From contig JANQMD010000010.1 of the NCBI GenBank assembly GCA_028280265.1, forward strand, positions 30,458 through 94,457: a stretch of DNA of 64,000 nt, read 5' to 3'. A program made the translations under genes and the position numbers. The number at the start of each line of letters is the position of its first letter. The stretch's first letter is position 1. The stretch is from Flavobacteriaceae bacterium (GTDB lineage: Bacteria > Bacteroidota > Bacteroidia > Flavobacteriales > Flavobacteriaceae). Positions 19,227 to 29,018 of this stretch are shown piece after piece. A model generated the notes under the pieces. That model did no database searches, was not told where the DNA came from, and saw only the letters and a list, made by a program, of their open reading frames with translations.

Positions 19227-22200
19227 TTATCGTTGTTTAAGAATCTTTTTTACAATTCTTCCCTGATCTGTTTGAATCTGTACAATGTAAATTCCTAACT
19301 TCATGTTGGATATAACAATGGTATTTGCTCCGTTTCCTGTGAAAGAAGACCTCACTACTTCTCTACCCTGAATATTATAGATGCTTAATTCTACCTTTTG
19401 ATCGTGAATTCCCACAACTTTTAACTCATTCTCTGATGAGAAATACGTGCTTACATGAATCTCTTCTGCTACAGTTTCTTCAGAACTCAGTACAGCAGTC
19501 ATGTGCAAGAAAAACCTTCCAATACCATCTAAATTACTTGTTAATGTCTTATTATAACTAGAACTTGGTATGTCTAGTCGAGTCATGGTTCCATCAACTT
19601 TATCCTCTAAAGTAATTTGATAACCAGAAGGAATATTTGTTGCATTAAGTGTAAACGTTAAGCTTGCCCCAGAATTTGCTTTCACTCCAATAGGAATAAT
19701 CATGCTGCCATAATTAGAATTCGGTAGTGATTGTATATTCAATTTTTGTCCAAATCCATCAGAAATTAAATGTGTGTATACTTGAAAATTACTAGGAATC
19801 AACTCAAAAACTGAGCTATCAAATCCATCATCGAAACCTGTAGTTCCTCCATTTTCTGTATAAATAATTTCTGTGCTCTTTATTACTGAGCCATTATTCA
19901 AATTCAATTGGATGGATGGATTGGTATTGGCTGTTCTCTGGAAATTATCATTTTGATGGCTTTGCATGCTTTCTTGAAAGTTGAAAACTCCATCATATTT
20001 TGCATTTACAAAGAACCCTTGCCCTGGAGCAATGTATCGAGCTCTTGAAGCCTTGTTTATAGCTTCAAATGACTGATTATTTTCATTCCATAACCATAAG
20101 GTTTCTTCTGACAACAACCCGTTATTCGCTTCAAAAACATTGCTATTACCAGCAGCCTTATTCAGCGCGATGTAGGATGGGTATGGATTTCCAACAAAAT
20201 TAAACCCATTTACATTTACAGAAACTGGAATACCAACATCTTTCGTAGAGATTTGCCCGGTAAACAAAACATCACCTTGTGCTGCCAAACGTACTCCATA
20301 ACCTTTACCGGAAACTAAGTTACCTGTAGCCCCAGTTCCATTCTGATACAATTCCCAATTTTCTATTTGATTGTTATACGTTCGCAGCCCTCTATTAGAA
20401 GGCGTTGATGGATCTGTCCATAATGAATTCGTAGAAACAAATCCATTGGTATCTTGTGTTGTTACAGGAGAAGACATATAATACCAATTTCCAGTAGCCA
20501 ATGTTCTTTTGTAAATAATACTTCCCTCAGAATCTCCTTTCACCATAATAGAACTTCCTGGGTTAGCCAACAGAATTCCTGCATTAGAAGGATTTGAAAA
20601 ATTTTCATCAATCGTAATACGAGCATTTGAATTTAAAACCAAAGTAGTTCCTACATTCAAAGTCAACGACTTCAATTCTACAAGCTCTCCAGACTTTATG
20701 ACAGGCATGTTACTTCCGGTTCCAATGATGGCATCGGATTCCTTTGTAGGGACTCCATGAGACCAATTACTTCCTTTTTTCCAATCGTTATCTGTATTTC
20801 CATTCCATGTTGTTACGCGTATGGTTATTCCTCCTTCAATAGCCCCTAAATCTATCTTTGATCCTTTTATACGTTGATTTCCTCTGATATCGGTCTGTAG
20901 TGCATTCAAACTATTGTCTCCAGCGTCTACGATCACAGAAGTAGATAGAAACCTAAAATCTCCTTTTGTAGCTGGAGCATTTGCTGGGTTTATGGGTCGG
21001 GCAAAAACAGGATCTGAACTTAAAATAACACCTGTTACATTCGTAAAGTTCGCTATTAAGCTGTTCTTGTACGTTGTACTACTTCCTTTACTCTCAAAAA
21101 CAGAAGAAGCTATCGTATTTGTAACTCCGTTTGCTTGATTGTTCCAAACAATCGTATTGTGAACATTTGGTTGGGCATTGTCATTGAAGATTCCGCCTCC
21201 ATCTGAATCTGCTTTATTCCCTGTTATGGTACAGTTTACAAAAGTCGGTGAAGAAGACGTCCAGTTGAAAATTCCACCTCCTGTAGCAGCTTTATTTCCA
21301 GCAATCAGGTTGTTTGTAAAGGTTGGATTCGCAGAATTGATATTGTAAATGGCTCCTCCAGAGCTTGCAGCGTTCCCTAAGAACCTGGAATTAATTACAT
21401 TCGGAGAAGCCCCATCATTCAGCATTCCTCCTCCACTTCCCGTTGCTGTATTATTAATAAAAGTACTAGATACAAATATTGGAGATGATTGAAAGTTGAA
21501 TACGGCTCCTCCAGTATTTTCAAAAAAGGTACAATTAGTAAATGTCGAAGATGCTCCTAACTTATTCGTGACCACAGCTCCTGCCGACATACTATGCGAA
21601 AAACTTGTGTTCATAACTATAGGGCTTGAAGCCTCAATGTATAAGCACGCTCCTTCAACATTTGCGCCATTTTCAATAAAAGAACAGTTACGAATTGTAG
21701 GTTGTCCATTTGATTTTAGATACATTCCTCCCCCAAATTGTAAATCAACGGTTGAACCATTTGCCCAACCTCTGGTGATTATAAAACCATTTAGCTCGGC
21801 CAAAGGAGATAGCATTCCGCTTCCTGAAACGACATGATAACTATTATTTCCAATAGGGTGAGTGGTATCATTTTGTTCTAAATCTCCACTTAGCACAGTA
21901 AGATTAGTTGCAATATTTCTTAGTTTCAGTAAGGTTTCACTTCCTGAAAACCCTCCATAGATAATCACTCCATCTTTCAGTGCAAAAGAAGATGTACGAT
22001 CATTATCAGTCTGACTAGCGCCTTCATCTGGATAATAAGTTCCTTTTGCTACCCATATTTGATCTCCAAAACCAGCTCTTGACAATGCCGTTTGTAAGTT
22101 TCTCAATGAAGTTTTCCATGAGAAACCATCATTAGTATCACTTCCTCTTGTTGAAACATGATAAATTTTTTGAAAACTTCCTTCATAGGCCCCCAAGTCG

Positions 22201-24641
22201 ACTGCATTGTTTTGGATACGCTTATTTCCTAATAAATCTTTTGATAGAGTGACTACAGTATTATCTCCTGAATCTGTAGCTGGAGACCCTTGCTTTAAAC
22301 GGTAATCGCCTCTTAAATTCCCCGAAGTAGTGGCAAGAGCTTGCTGAATAAACATAGGATCTGCATTGCTGATAACCCCATTGGTACCTCCGGTTTGTCC
22401 GGCTGGTGTGTAATTAGCTACCAAAGAGATATGAAGCCCCAGACTTTGAACGTTTGTAGCTGCAATAGAAGATTGGGGAGAGTTTGTACTATTACTTGCC
22501 TGATTGTTCCAAATAATTGCGTTCCTAATAGAGATCGCAGAGCCAAAGTTGTAGATGCCACCTCCTGTATTTACGGCGACATTTCCAGTAATTGTTGCAT
22601 TTGTAATTCCTATTACGCCACCCTCTGTAAAAATTCCACCTCCATTATTAGAAGCATAGTTGTTGGCAATTAAAAGATTCTCGTGTTCAGTCCCTTTTAC
22701 TGTTGCTGCATTTGGGTCACTCATCTCATAAATTCCTCCACCATCATTCGCTGAATTTCCTATGATTTTACAATTGATAAATTTTGTTGCTGAAGTTTGT
22801 ATGTAATAGATCGCTCCTCCATTTACAGCTTTATTATTCTTAAAAACACAGTTGGAATAGGTACTTGTTGCATTATACACTCCACCTCCAGAATTTAATG
22901 GGACTTGTACACCATCTGCCAATCCTCTCATGATCGTAAATCCATCTAAATATGCTGATACTCCATCTCTTATAACATTATAACTGTTGGTGCCCTTAAA
23001 TGTTGAATCATCATTTTGATCTAAATCCCCACTTAAAATCGTTTCATTTCTTGCTGGATTTCTAGGTCTTAGAGAATTGACTTTCCCGCTAAAACCACCG
23101 TACATTTTCACATTATTCTTTAATTGAAAGGTAGAATTTCGATCGTTATCAACTTGATTTTGCCCTTCATCTGCATAGTAAATTCCTTTCGCTACCCATA
23201 TTTGATCTCCTGGTCCTGATTTAGCTAAAGCCGTCTGCACATTTCGTAGTGCACTACCCCATGAGAAACCATCATTACTATCATTTCCTCTTGTAGAAAC
23301 ATGAAAAATGACATTCACTCTAGGTCCAGTTGTACAAGATGTATTATAGCTAGCACCAGAATCTTTCACCCAACTAGTAGGAGTAAAATTTGCATCTATC
23401 TGGATACAGGTAAGATTAGAATTCCCTGATGCATCTAAAAATAAATTCGCATTATTTCCATTTGCAACATTTAAACTCGTCAATTGATTTGTACTACACA
23501 CAAATTCTCCCATACTTGGTGAATTAGAGATATCAAGGGCCGAAATTTTATTGTTCTGACCAAAAAACTGAAGTAATTGTGTATTCTTCGTTAAATCCAA
23601 ACGTGCAATTTTATTGTTTCTACAAGCTATTTGCGTAATGCTAGTATTCTTAGTAATATCTAACGAGGTAAGCTGATTGTCATCAACACTCAAACTAGTT
23701 AGGCTAGTATTTTTAGAAACATCAATACTGGATAGTTGATTAAATGAAATGTCTACATCTTTCAGAGCTGTGTTTTTGGTAAAATCTATAGATGTTATTT
23801 TATTGCTAGAAGCAGAGAATACCTCTAAAAGAATGTTCTGAGTTAAATTTATTCCTGTTAATTGATTACTACGAATGGTTAGTTTTTTGAGTGCACTGTT
23901 TTTGGTAAGATCAATGTTTGTCAACTTGTTACTTTCTGTATATAACTCTCTTAGATTTATATTTTTTGTAACATCGAGACTTATTAACTGGTTACTTGCT
24001 ACTCCCAAGACTTCTAAACGCGTATTTTTAGAAACATCAATAGAATTCAGGCTATTATTTGAATAGCCCAGTTCAGTTAATGAAGTGTTTTTAGACAAAT
24101 CCAAGGTTGAGATATTATTGTAATGTATAAACAGCTTTAATAACTGTGTGTTTTTTGTAATATCTAGACTACTTAAGCTACACCCTGAGGCAACAAACTC
24201 TGTCAGTGCAGTATTCTTTGTAATATCAATCGTTGATATGCTATTTCCAGAAATATTTAACTTCACCAAAGTGGTATTACTTGCAACATCTAAGGAGTTA
24301 AGCCTATTTGAATCACAACGAAGTTCTGTTAGCTTAGTATTTTTACTTACGTCTAATGAAGTAATTAGGTTATTGTAACAAAACAATTTTGTGATGTTTA
24401 CAAAAGCTTCAATTCCCGTCAGGTCTAATATCTTCTGAGAATTTAACTTTCCATTCCCATTTACATTGATGGTACCCGTGAACGCTTGTGCTTCTGTAAG
24501 CTGAATCTCAGTATCATTATTGGTATTGATAGCTGAATTGCTTAAGAGAAGAGATTTAAAATTTGCATCTGGTATGTTGACGTCTTGTCCATACACAGTA
24601 AAGGTCAGGATTGTTAATAAAAGTGTAATCGCTTTTCTCAT
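19227..24641 (-). CDS. giant T9SS-exported adhesin with LRR and duplicated beta-helix domains
   Basis: 1804-residue secreted protein. ATG 24641 (MRKAITLLLT) gives a normal signal peptide ending about VYGQ; an upstream ATG at 24683 would add 14 hydrophilic residues and is less likely. Residues 96-389 are fourteen 21-residue leucine-rich repeats of the pattern LDxxKNTxLxxLxxxxNxLxS. Two homologous right-handed beta-helix (Pmp/choice-of-anchor Q type) modules begin at about 447 and 827, each opened by HVSTRG..DGFSW. A beta-sandwich region follows from about 1275, and a T9SS type A sorting domain ends the chain from about 1740 (LSIYNIQGREVV ... GIYIVQIQT ... VKKILKQR). Role inferred: surface adhesion. 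It is isolated, convergent with a hybrid kinase. Confidence 0.9.
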   Translation of the reverse strand: MRKAITLLLTILTFTVYGQDVNIPDANFKSLLLSNSAINTNNDTEIQLTEAQAFTGTINVNGNGKLNSQKILDLTGIEAFVNITKLFCYNNLITSLDVSKNTKLTELRCDSNRLNSLDVASNTTLVKLNISGNSISTIDITKNTALTEFVASGCSLSSLDITKNTQLLKLFIHYNNISTLDLSKNTSLTELGYSNNSLNSIDVSKNTRLEVLGVASNQLISLDVTKNINLRELYTESNKLTNIDLTKNSALKKLTIRSNQLTGINLTQNILLEVFSASSNKITSIDFTKNTALKDVDISFNQLSSIDVSKNTSLTSLSVDDNQLTSLDITKNTSITQIACRNNKIARLDLTKNTQLLQFFGQNNKISALDISNSPSMGEFVCSTNQLTSLNVANGNNANLFLDASGNSNLTCIQIDANFTPTSWVKDSGASYNTSCTTGPRVNVIFHVSTRGNDSNDGFSWGSALRNVQTALAKSGPGDQIWVAKGIYYADEGQNQVDNDRNSTFQLKNNVKMYGGFSGKVNSLRPRNPARNETILSGDLDQNDDSTFKGTNSYNVIRDGVSAYLDGFTIMRGLADGVQVPLNSGGGVYNATSTYSNCVFKNNKAVNGGAIYYIQTSATKFINCKIIGNSANDGGGIYEMSDPNAATVKGTEHENLLIANNYASNNGGGIFTEGGVIGITNATITGNVAVNTGGGIYNFGSAISIRNAIIWNNQASNSTNSPQSSIAATNVQSLGLHISLVANYTPAGQTGGTNGVISNADPMFIQQALATTSGNLRGDYRLKQGSPATDSGDNTVVTLSKDLLGNKRIQNNAVDLGAYEGSFQKIYHVSTRGSDTNDGFSWKTSLRNLQTALSRAGFGDQIWVAKGTYYPDEGASQTDNDRTSSFALKDGVIIYGGFSGSETLLKLRNIATNLTVLSGDLEQNDTTHPIGNNSYHVVSGSGMLSPLAELNGFIITRGWANGSTVDLQFGGGMYLKSNGQPTIRNCSFIENGANVEGACLYIEASSPIVMNTSFSHSMSAGAVVTNKLGASSTFTNCTFFENTGGAVFNFQSSPIFVSSTFINNTATGSGGGMLNDGASPNVINSRFLGNAASSGGAIYNINSANPTFTNNLIAGNKAATGGGIFNWTSSSPTFVNCTITGNKADSDGGGIFNDNAQPNVHNTIVWNNQANGVTNTIASSVFESKGSSTTYKNSLIANFTNVTGVILSSDPVFARPINPANAPATKGDFRFLSTSVIVDAGDNSLNALQTDIRGNQRIKGSKIDLGAIEGGITIRVTTWNGNTDNDWKKGSNWSHGVPTKESDAIIGTGSNMPVIKSGELVELKSLTLNVGTTLVLNSNARITIDENFSNPSNAGILLANPGSSIMVKGDSEGSIIYKRTLATGNWYYMSSPVTTQDTNGFVSTNSLWTDPSTPSNRGLRTYNNQIENWELYQNGTGATGNLVSGKGYGVRLAAQGDVLFTGQISTKDVGIPVSVNVNGFNFVGNPYPSYIALNKAAGNSNVFEANNGLLSEETLWLWNENNQSFEAINKASRARYIAPGQGFFVNAKYDGVFNFQESMQSHQNDNFQRTANTNPSIQLNLNNGSVIKSTEIIYTENGGTTGFDDGFDSSVFELIPSNFQVYTHLISDGFGQKLNIQSLPNSNYGSMIIPIGVKANSGASLTFTLNATNIPSGYQITLEDKVDGTMTRLDIPSSSYNKTLTSNLDGIGRFFLHMTAVLSSEETVAEEIHVSTYFSSENELKVVGIHDQKVELSIYNIQGREVVRSSFTGNGANTIVISNMKLGIYIVQIQTDQGRIVKKILKQR
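23475..24356 (-). repeat. tandem 63-nt coding repeat, 14 units (LRR)
   Basis: Fourteen consecutive 63-nt units encode the 21-residue leucine-rich repeats of the adhesin. Units are diverged in sequence but keep the period exactly, with recurring codons for KNT and LDxxK. Confidence 0.85.
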
Positions 24642-24962
24642 TTTGGTAATTTTATTTAGTTGATTTATGATAATGTAGCGCAACTGGTCACTCTAGAATA
24701 TCCCCTATTGTTAGTTATTATTAATGACACAGTTACGCTCATTACCAAAATTTATTCAAAGCTATTTTCATCTTTGTTTTCTCACATTCTGGTTTTGGAC
24801 AAATAGTGTCTCATTTTCTACATCGATCTCATTTTTCACAATAAACAAGTCAAAAAGTCAGTGTTTGCAAAGGTTTTACAGACAAAATGGCTGCCCTTTT
24901 TTAAATAAAAGCGTTGGTACCAATTTTGATTTCACCCATAGTGAAATGAAAAAAGGAAACAA
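24642..24962. other. 321-nt divergent intergenic region
   Basis: Upstream region of the adhesin (minus) and clpB (plus). AT-rich; I see no clear TAnnTTTG promoter for either gene and no heat-shock inverted repeat of the CIRCE type. An 80-codon open frame within it is not convincing. Confidence 0.5.
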
Positions 24963-27569
24963 ATGAACTTTAATAATTTTACGATAAAATCACAAGAGAC
25001 CATTCAGCAAGCACAACAACTTGCACAGGAGTATGGTCATAATCAAATTGAGAATGAACACATTTTCAAAGCCATTACACTAGTGGATGAAAATGTACTT
25101 CCCTACTTGCTTAAGGAGCTGAATATCAATACAGAGATGGTTCAACAAGTTTTAGACAAACATTTAGAGAGCATGTCTAAGGTATCCGGAGCAGACATAA
25201 TGCTCTCCAGAGAAGCAGGAAAAACCCTGACTGAGGCTTCGGTCATTGCAAAAAAAATGAATGACGAGTATGTTTCTGTCGAGCACATCGTCTTGGCTAT
25301 TTTGAAATCAAAAGGTAACATTGCTCAGCTATTAAAAGATCAAGGAGTTACAGAGAAAAACTTAAAAAGTGCCATTGAGAACCTTCGAAAAGGAGAGCGA
25401 GTTACTTCACAAAGTGCTGAAGAAACCTATAATGCATTGAATAAATATGCCAATAACTTGAATCAATTGGCGCAAGATGGTAAGCTAGATCCAGTCATAG
25501 GACGAGATGAAGAGATTCGACGTCTGTTGCAAATTTTATCTCGTAGAACCAAAAACAATCCTATTTTGGTTGGAGAACCAGGAACCGGTAAAACAGCCAT
25601 TGCAGAAGGCCTTGCACATCGAATCATTCGAGGTGATGTCCCAGAAAATCTAAAAGAAAAGCAAATTTTCTCTTTAGATATGGGGGCTTTGATTGCTGGT
25701 GCCAAGTTTAAAGGAGAATTTGAAGAACGATTAAAATCTGTGATCAAAGAAGTCACTACCTCAGAAGGAGACATTGTGCTTTTTATTGATGAAATCCATA
25801 CGCTTGTGGGTGCTGGTGGTGGTCAAGGAGCCATGGATGCTGCCAATATCTTGAAACCTGCATTGGCAAGAGGTGAACTGAGAGCTATTGGAGCGACTAC
25901 GCTTGACGAATATCAAAAATATTTTGAAAAAGACAAAGCACTAGAGAGGCGTTTCCAAAAAGTGATGGTCGATGAACCTGATACAGAAAGTGCTATTTCC
26001 ATCTTGCGTGGTATCAAAGAAAAGTACGAGACACATCACAAAGTACGTATCAAAGACGAAGCGATTCTTGGAGCTGTAGAATTATCGCAACGATACATTA
26101 CCAATCGTTTTTTACCTGATAAGGCGATTGATTTAATGGACGAAGCTGCCTCTAAATTACGAATGGAGATCAACTCCAAACCCGAAGAGTTGGATGCTTT
26201 GGATCGAAAAATTATGCAGTTAGAGATTGAAATTGAAGCCATTAAAAGAGAAAACGATAAAAATAAGTTGAAGTCTCTCAATGCTGATCTGGCAAACTTA
26301 AAGGAGGAAAGAAACGGTATCAATGCCAAGTGGCAATCGGAAAAGTCTGTTGTTGATGCGATTCAAAAGTTGAAAACAGATATTGAAAATTATAAACTGG
26401 AAGCTGAGAAAGCGGAAAGAAACGGTGATTATGGAAAAGTTGCTGAACTGCGTTATGGAAAAATAAAAGAAACCCAAGAACAATTGGAGGTACAACAGGA
26501 AATTCTTGCGGGACAACAAGACAATGCCTTGATTAAAGAGGAAGTGAATTATGAGGATATTGCTGAGGTTGTAGCCAAATGGACAGGCATTCCTGTGACT
26601 AAAATGATCCAGTCGGAACGAGAAAAGCTATTAAAATTAGAAGATGAGCTACACAAACGAGTTGTAGGTCAGGAAGAAGCGATTGAAGCGGTATCGGATG
26701 CTGTAAGACGCTCGAGAGCAGGATTGCAAAACCCTAACAAACCTATTGGTTCTTTTTTATTCTTAGGAACCACAGGAGTTGGAAAAACGGAGTTGGCAAA
26801 AGCCTTGGCTGAATATCTATTTGACGATGAAAATGCCATGACTCGTATTGATATGAGTGAATATCAAGAACGTCATTCTGTAAGTAGATTGGTAGGAGCG
26901 CCTCCAGGGTATGTAGGATATGATGAAGGTGGTCAGTTGACAGAGGCTGTCCGAAGAAAGCCTTATTCAGTCATATTGCTAGATGAAATCGAGAAAGCGC
27001 ATCCTGATGCTTTTAATGTGCTACTACAGGTTCTAGATGAAGGAAGATTAACAGATAACAAAGGAAGGGTTGCTGATTTTAAAAATACGATTATTATTAT
27101 GACCTCTAACATGGGTAGTCATATTATTCAAGAGAAGTTTGACAACCTAAAAGGTGATATCTATACTACCATGGAATTGGCGAAATCTGAGATTTTAGGG
27201 CTTTTAAAACAGTCGGTAAGGCCTGAATTCTTGAATCGAATAGATGATATTATCATGTTTACTCCTCTTTCCAAAGAGAACATTCAGTCCATTGTCAGCT
27301 TACAATTAGATCATGTAAAGAAAATACTGGCTTCTCAAGAAATTACGTTGGACGCGACAGAACAGGCGATTGATTACTTAGCAGAAAAAGGTTATCAACC
27401 TGAGTTTGGAGCTCGTCCTGTAAAGCGTGTCATTCAGAAAGAAGTATTAAATCAATTATCAAAAGAGATTCTTGCTGGTAAGATTACGACAGATAGTATC
27501 ATACTTCTGGATTCATTTGATGAAAAATTGGTTTTTAGAAATCAATCGGATTTGATCCTTAACTCTTAA
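24963..27569 (+). CDS. clpB: ATP-dependent chaperone ClpB
   Basis: 868-residue Hsp100 disaggregase that works with DnaK to rescue aggregated proteins in the cytoplasm. Domains in order: Clp N-terminal repeat (about 1-145), first AAA+ module with Walker A GEPGTGKTA ending at Lys210-Thr211, the middle coiled-coil domain (about 405-530), second AAA+ with Walker A GTTGVGKTE near 605, and the C-terminal small domain. Length is typical (about 860). The ATG is preceded by AAAAAAGGAAACAA, an A-rich leader. A strong terminator follows, so it is a single transcription unit. Confidence 0.97.
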   Translation: MNFNNFTIKSQETIQQAQQLAQEYGHNQIENEHIFKAITLVDENVLPYLLKELNINTEMVQQVLDKHLESMSKVSGADIMLSREAGKTLTEASVIAKKMNDEYVSVEHIVLAILKSKGNIAQLLKDQGVTEKNLKSAIENLRKGERVTSQSAEETYNALNKYANNLNQLAQDGKLDPVIGRDEEIRRLLQILSRRTKNNPILVGEPGTGKTAIAEGLAHRIIRGDVPENLKEKQIFSLDMGALIAGAKFKGEFEERLKSVIKEVTTSEGDIVLFIDEIHTLVGAGGGQGAMDAANILKPALARGELRAIGATTLDEYQKYFEKDKALERRFQKVMVDEPDTESAISILRGIKEKYETHHKVRIKDEAILGAVELSQRYITNRFLPDKAIDLMDEAASKLRMEINSKPEELDALDRKIMQLEIEIEAIKRENDKNKLKSLNADLANLKEERNGINAKWQSEKSVVDAIQKLKTDIENYKLEAEKAERNGDYGKVAELRYGKIKETQEQLEVQQEILAGQQDNALIKEEVNYEDIAEVVAKWTGIPVTKMIQSEREKLLKLEDELHKRVVGQEEAIEAVSDAVRRSRAGLQNPNKPIGSFLFLGTTGVGKTELAKALAEYLFDDENAMTRIDMSEYQERHSVSRLVGAPPGYVGYDEGGQLTEAVRRKPYSVILLDEIEKAHPDAFNVLLQVLDEGRLTDNKGRVADFKNTIIIMTSNMGSHIIQEKFDNLKGDIYTTMELAKSEILGLLKQSVRPEFLNRIDDIIMFTPLSKENIQSIVSLQLDHVKKILASQEITLDATEQAIDYLAEKGYQPEFGARPVKRVIQKEVLNQLSKEILAGKITTDSIILLDSFDEKLVFRNQSDLILNS

Positions 27570-27584
27570 GGGTAGATGTATTCT

Positions 27585-27617
27585 AAAAGCGGCATTTTTA
27601 ACGATGTCGCTTTTTTT
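27585..27617 (+). terminator. intrinsic terminator after clpB
   Basis: AAAAGCGGCAT pairs with ATGTCGCTTTT (one G-U pair) around an 8-nt loop, followed by a run of seven T. Confidence 0.75.
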
Positions 27618-27626
27618 ACGATTATT

Positions 27627-27646
27627 AATATACCATTCGGTATATT
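27627..27646. promoter_or_regulatory. palindromic operator upstream of the TetR gene
   Basis: AATATACCATTCGGTATATT has perfect 8-nt arms around ATTC and ends 17 nt before the TetR start. The inverse-orientation near-copy at 28409-28428 precedes the thioesterase gene, suggesting that the regulator binds both. A TACATTTG -7 element at 27652-27659 follows immediately, so binding would block the promoter. Confidence 0.65.
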
Positions 27647-27663
27647 TTTAGTACATTTGATGC

Positions 27664-28260
27664 ATGTCAACAAAAGCAGCCATCACAACACAGTTTATCA
27701 TAGAGACTTCTGCTCCTATTTTCAACAAATATGGATATGCTGCTACTAGCTTAAGCACACTTACAAAAGTAACTGGGTTGACCAAAGGTGCTATTTATGG
27801 AAACTTTGAAAATAAAGAAGATTTAGCCATTAAATGTTTTAATTACAACATCAAGCGTTTGTTCAAAGCATTGATGACTACTGTGGAAAACATTGATTCA
27901 GCCACTGGCAAGCTAGCCGCCATTATTGACTTTTACCGTGATTATTACAACTACAGTCAGCGGTTTGGTGGCTGTCCTATTATCAATGTAGGTGTCGATT
28001 CCAACAATCAAAATACTGCTTTGATCAATCATGTGAGAAAAACAATCAAGCGTTTTCACAGGTATATTGCTGACATTATTGATCTTGGTAAAAAACAAGG
28101 AGAAATAAAAAAAGAGATCGATACCATGGAATGGTCTATACGAATTGACAGTATGATACAAGGAGCGACCTTTATGACCACTACCATGGATGACAATAGA
28201 TATGTAATTGATGTGATGAATCAATTGGATGAAATTATTAAAAATGAATTATCAACATAA
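27664..28260 (+). CDS. TetR/AcrR family transcriptional regulator
   Basis: 198-residue regulator. The N-terminal helix-turn-helix is visible at about residues 10-55 (IIETSAPIFNKYGYAATSLSTLT, followed by KGAIYGNFENKEDLA); the C-terminal half is the ligand-binding helical domain. The family usually represses its own gene and neighbours and releases DNA on binding a small ligand, often fatty acyl compounds when neighbours are thioesterases. The palindrome at 27627 and its copy at 28409 make autoregulation and control of the thioesterase likely. The start at 27664 is within about 5 nt of the -7 element end, so the mRNA may be nearly leaderless. Confidence 0.9.
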   Translation: MSTKAAITTQFIIETSAPIFNKYGYAATSLSTLTKVTGLTKGAIYGNFENKEDLAIKCFNYNIKRLFKALMTTVENIDSATGKLAAIIDFYRDYYNYSQRFGGCPIINVGVDSNNQNTALINHVRKTIKRFHRYIADIIDLGKKQGEIKKEIDTMEWSIRIDSMIQGATFMTTTMDDNRYVIDVMNQLDEIIKNELST

Positions 28261-28262
28261 AA

Positions 28263-28345
28263 GTCATTGCGAGTCAGGCTGTAAGTCTGAAGAAGCAATC
28301 TCAAATATTAGAGTTTCTATTACTGAGATCACTTCGCCATGTTCC
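28263..28345. repeat. degenerate dispersed repeat between tetR and thioesterase
   Basis: Begins GTCATTGCGAGTCAGG and contains GAAGCAATCTC; the right arm is decayed (GAGATCACTTCGCC). Left arm matches the GTCATTGCGAA copies at 44527 and 56436. Confidence 0.6.
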
Positions 28346-28408
28346 CAAATCAAATTTGATACACGCCTCGTGATGATATTAAATAACTGAACTATTTTTT
28401 TAATTAAA

Positions 28409-28428
28409 AATATACCGAATGGTATAAT
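28409..28428. promoter_or_regulatory. second copy of TetR-type operator, upstream of thioesterase
   Basis: AATATACCGAATGGTATAAT is the reverse complement of the 27627 site except near its right end. It lies 12 nt before the thioesterase ATG, a position suited to repression. Confidence 0.65.
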
Positions 28429-28440
28429 AAATAAAAACTT

Positions 28441-28932
28441 ATGAACTATCCGAAAATTGTAGAAACAAAAGCAACCATCAGGTTTCAGGACTGTGATCCT
28501 TTCAATCATTTAAACAATGGAAAGTATATCGATTATTTTATGAATCATCGTGAAGATGTTTTGATCAAACATTATGGTATAGATATCTATGAAATGGCAA
28601 GGACTATTGGAAAAAGCTGGGTTTCTGGCAGCAATCAGATTGCCTATTTACGTCCTGCTCTTTTAATGGAAAATATCATTATTGAATCTCAATTAATCAA
28701 ATTCGATACCTCTAGTATATGGGTTGAAATGCGTATGTATAATGAAGATAAATCGCAATTGAAGTCTGTATTTTGGGCTCAAGTAGTTCATTTCAACCTT
28801 TTAAAACAGAAAAAAGAGATACACAGTGAAGAATTGATGAAACTATTTGCTTCCATTGAAAATCCATTGTCATCTAAAACATTTGAAGAGCGCATCAAAC
28901 AGATAAAGTCTAAAATGTACCAATCAGTGTGA
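28441..28932 (+). CDS. acyl-CoA thioesterase (hotdog fold, 4HBT/YbgC-like)
   Basis: 163-residue hotdog-fold thioesterase of the 4-hydroxybenzoyl-CoA thioesterase group, expected to hydrolyse acyl-CoA in the cytoplasm. The active-site phrase FQDCDPFNHLNN (about residues 15-26) contains the conserved Asp and His. The downstream strand pattern (VEMRMYNE, VFWAQVVHFN) is typical. The natural substrate is not predictable. Its own operator-like site and the preceding TetR gene suggest ligand-controlled expression, perhaps to remove excess acyl-CoA. A strong hairpin terminator follows. Confidence 0.85.
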   Translation: MNYPKIVETKATIRFQDCDPFNHLNNGKYIDYFMNHREDVLIKHYGIDIYEMARTIGKSWVSGSNQIAYLRPALLMENIIIESQLIKFDTSSIWVEMRMYNEDKSQLKSVFWAQVVHFNLLKQKKEIHSEELMKLFASIENPLSSKTFEERIKQIKSKMYQSV

Positions 28933-28961
28933 AATTTGTTAACTACATTTTATTCTTGAAG

Positions 28962-28988
28962 AAAACGATGGCCACAAGCCATCGTTTT
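28962..28988 (+). terminator. intrinsic terminator after the thioesterase gene
   Basis: AAAACGATGGC pairs perfectly with GCCATCGTTTT around CACAA, with T-rich downstream sequence. Confidence 0.8.
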
Positions 28989-29018
28989 TATTTTTATCTT
29001 CGTAGAAATTACCACTCC

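Noticed and set aside
23475..24356. Regular 63-nt repeats that could be taken for a CRISPR-like array
   Set aside because: The repeat is continuous coding sequence for leucine-rich repeats, units vary in sequence and there are no unique spacers between constant repeats.
24724..24966. Open frame of 80 codons between the adhesin and clpB
   Set aside because: No family resemblance, biased low-complexity composition and overlap with the clpB start; regarded as chance.
28264..28509. 81-codon open frame antisense to the TetR-thioesterase gap
   Set aside because: It runs across a repeat, an operator and the thioesterase start; no sign of coding.
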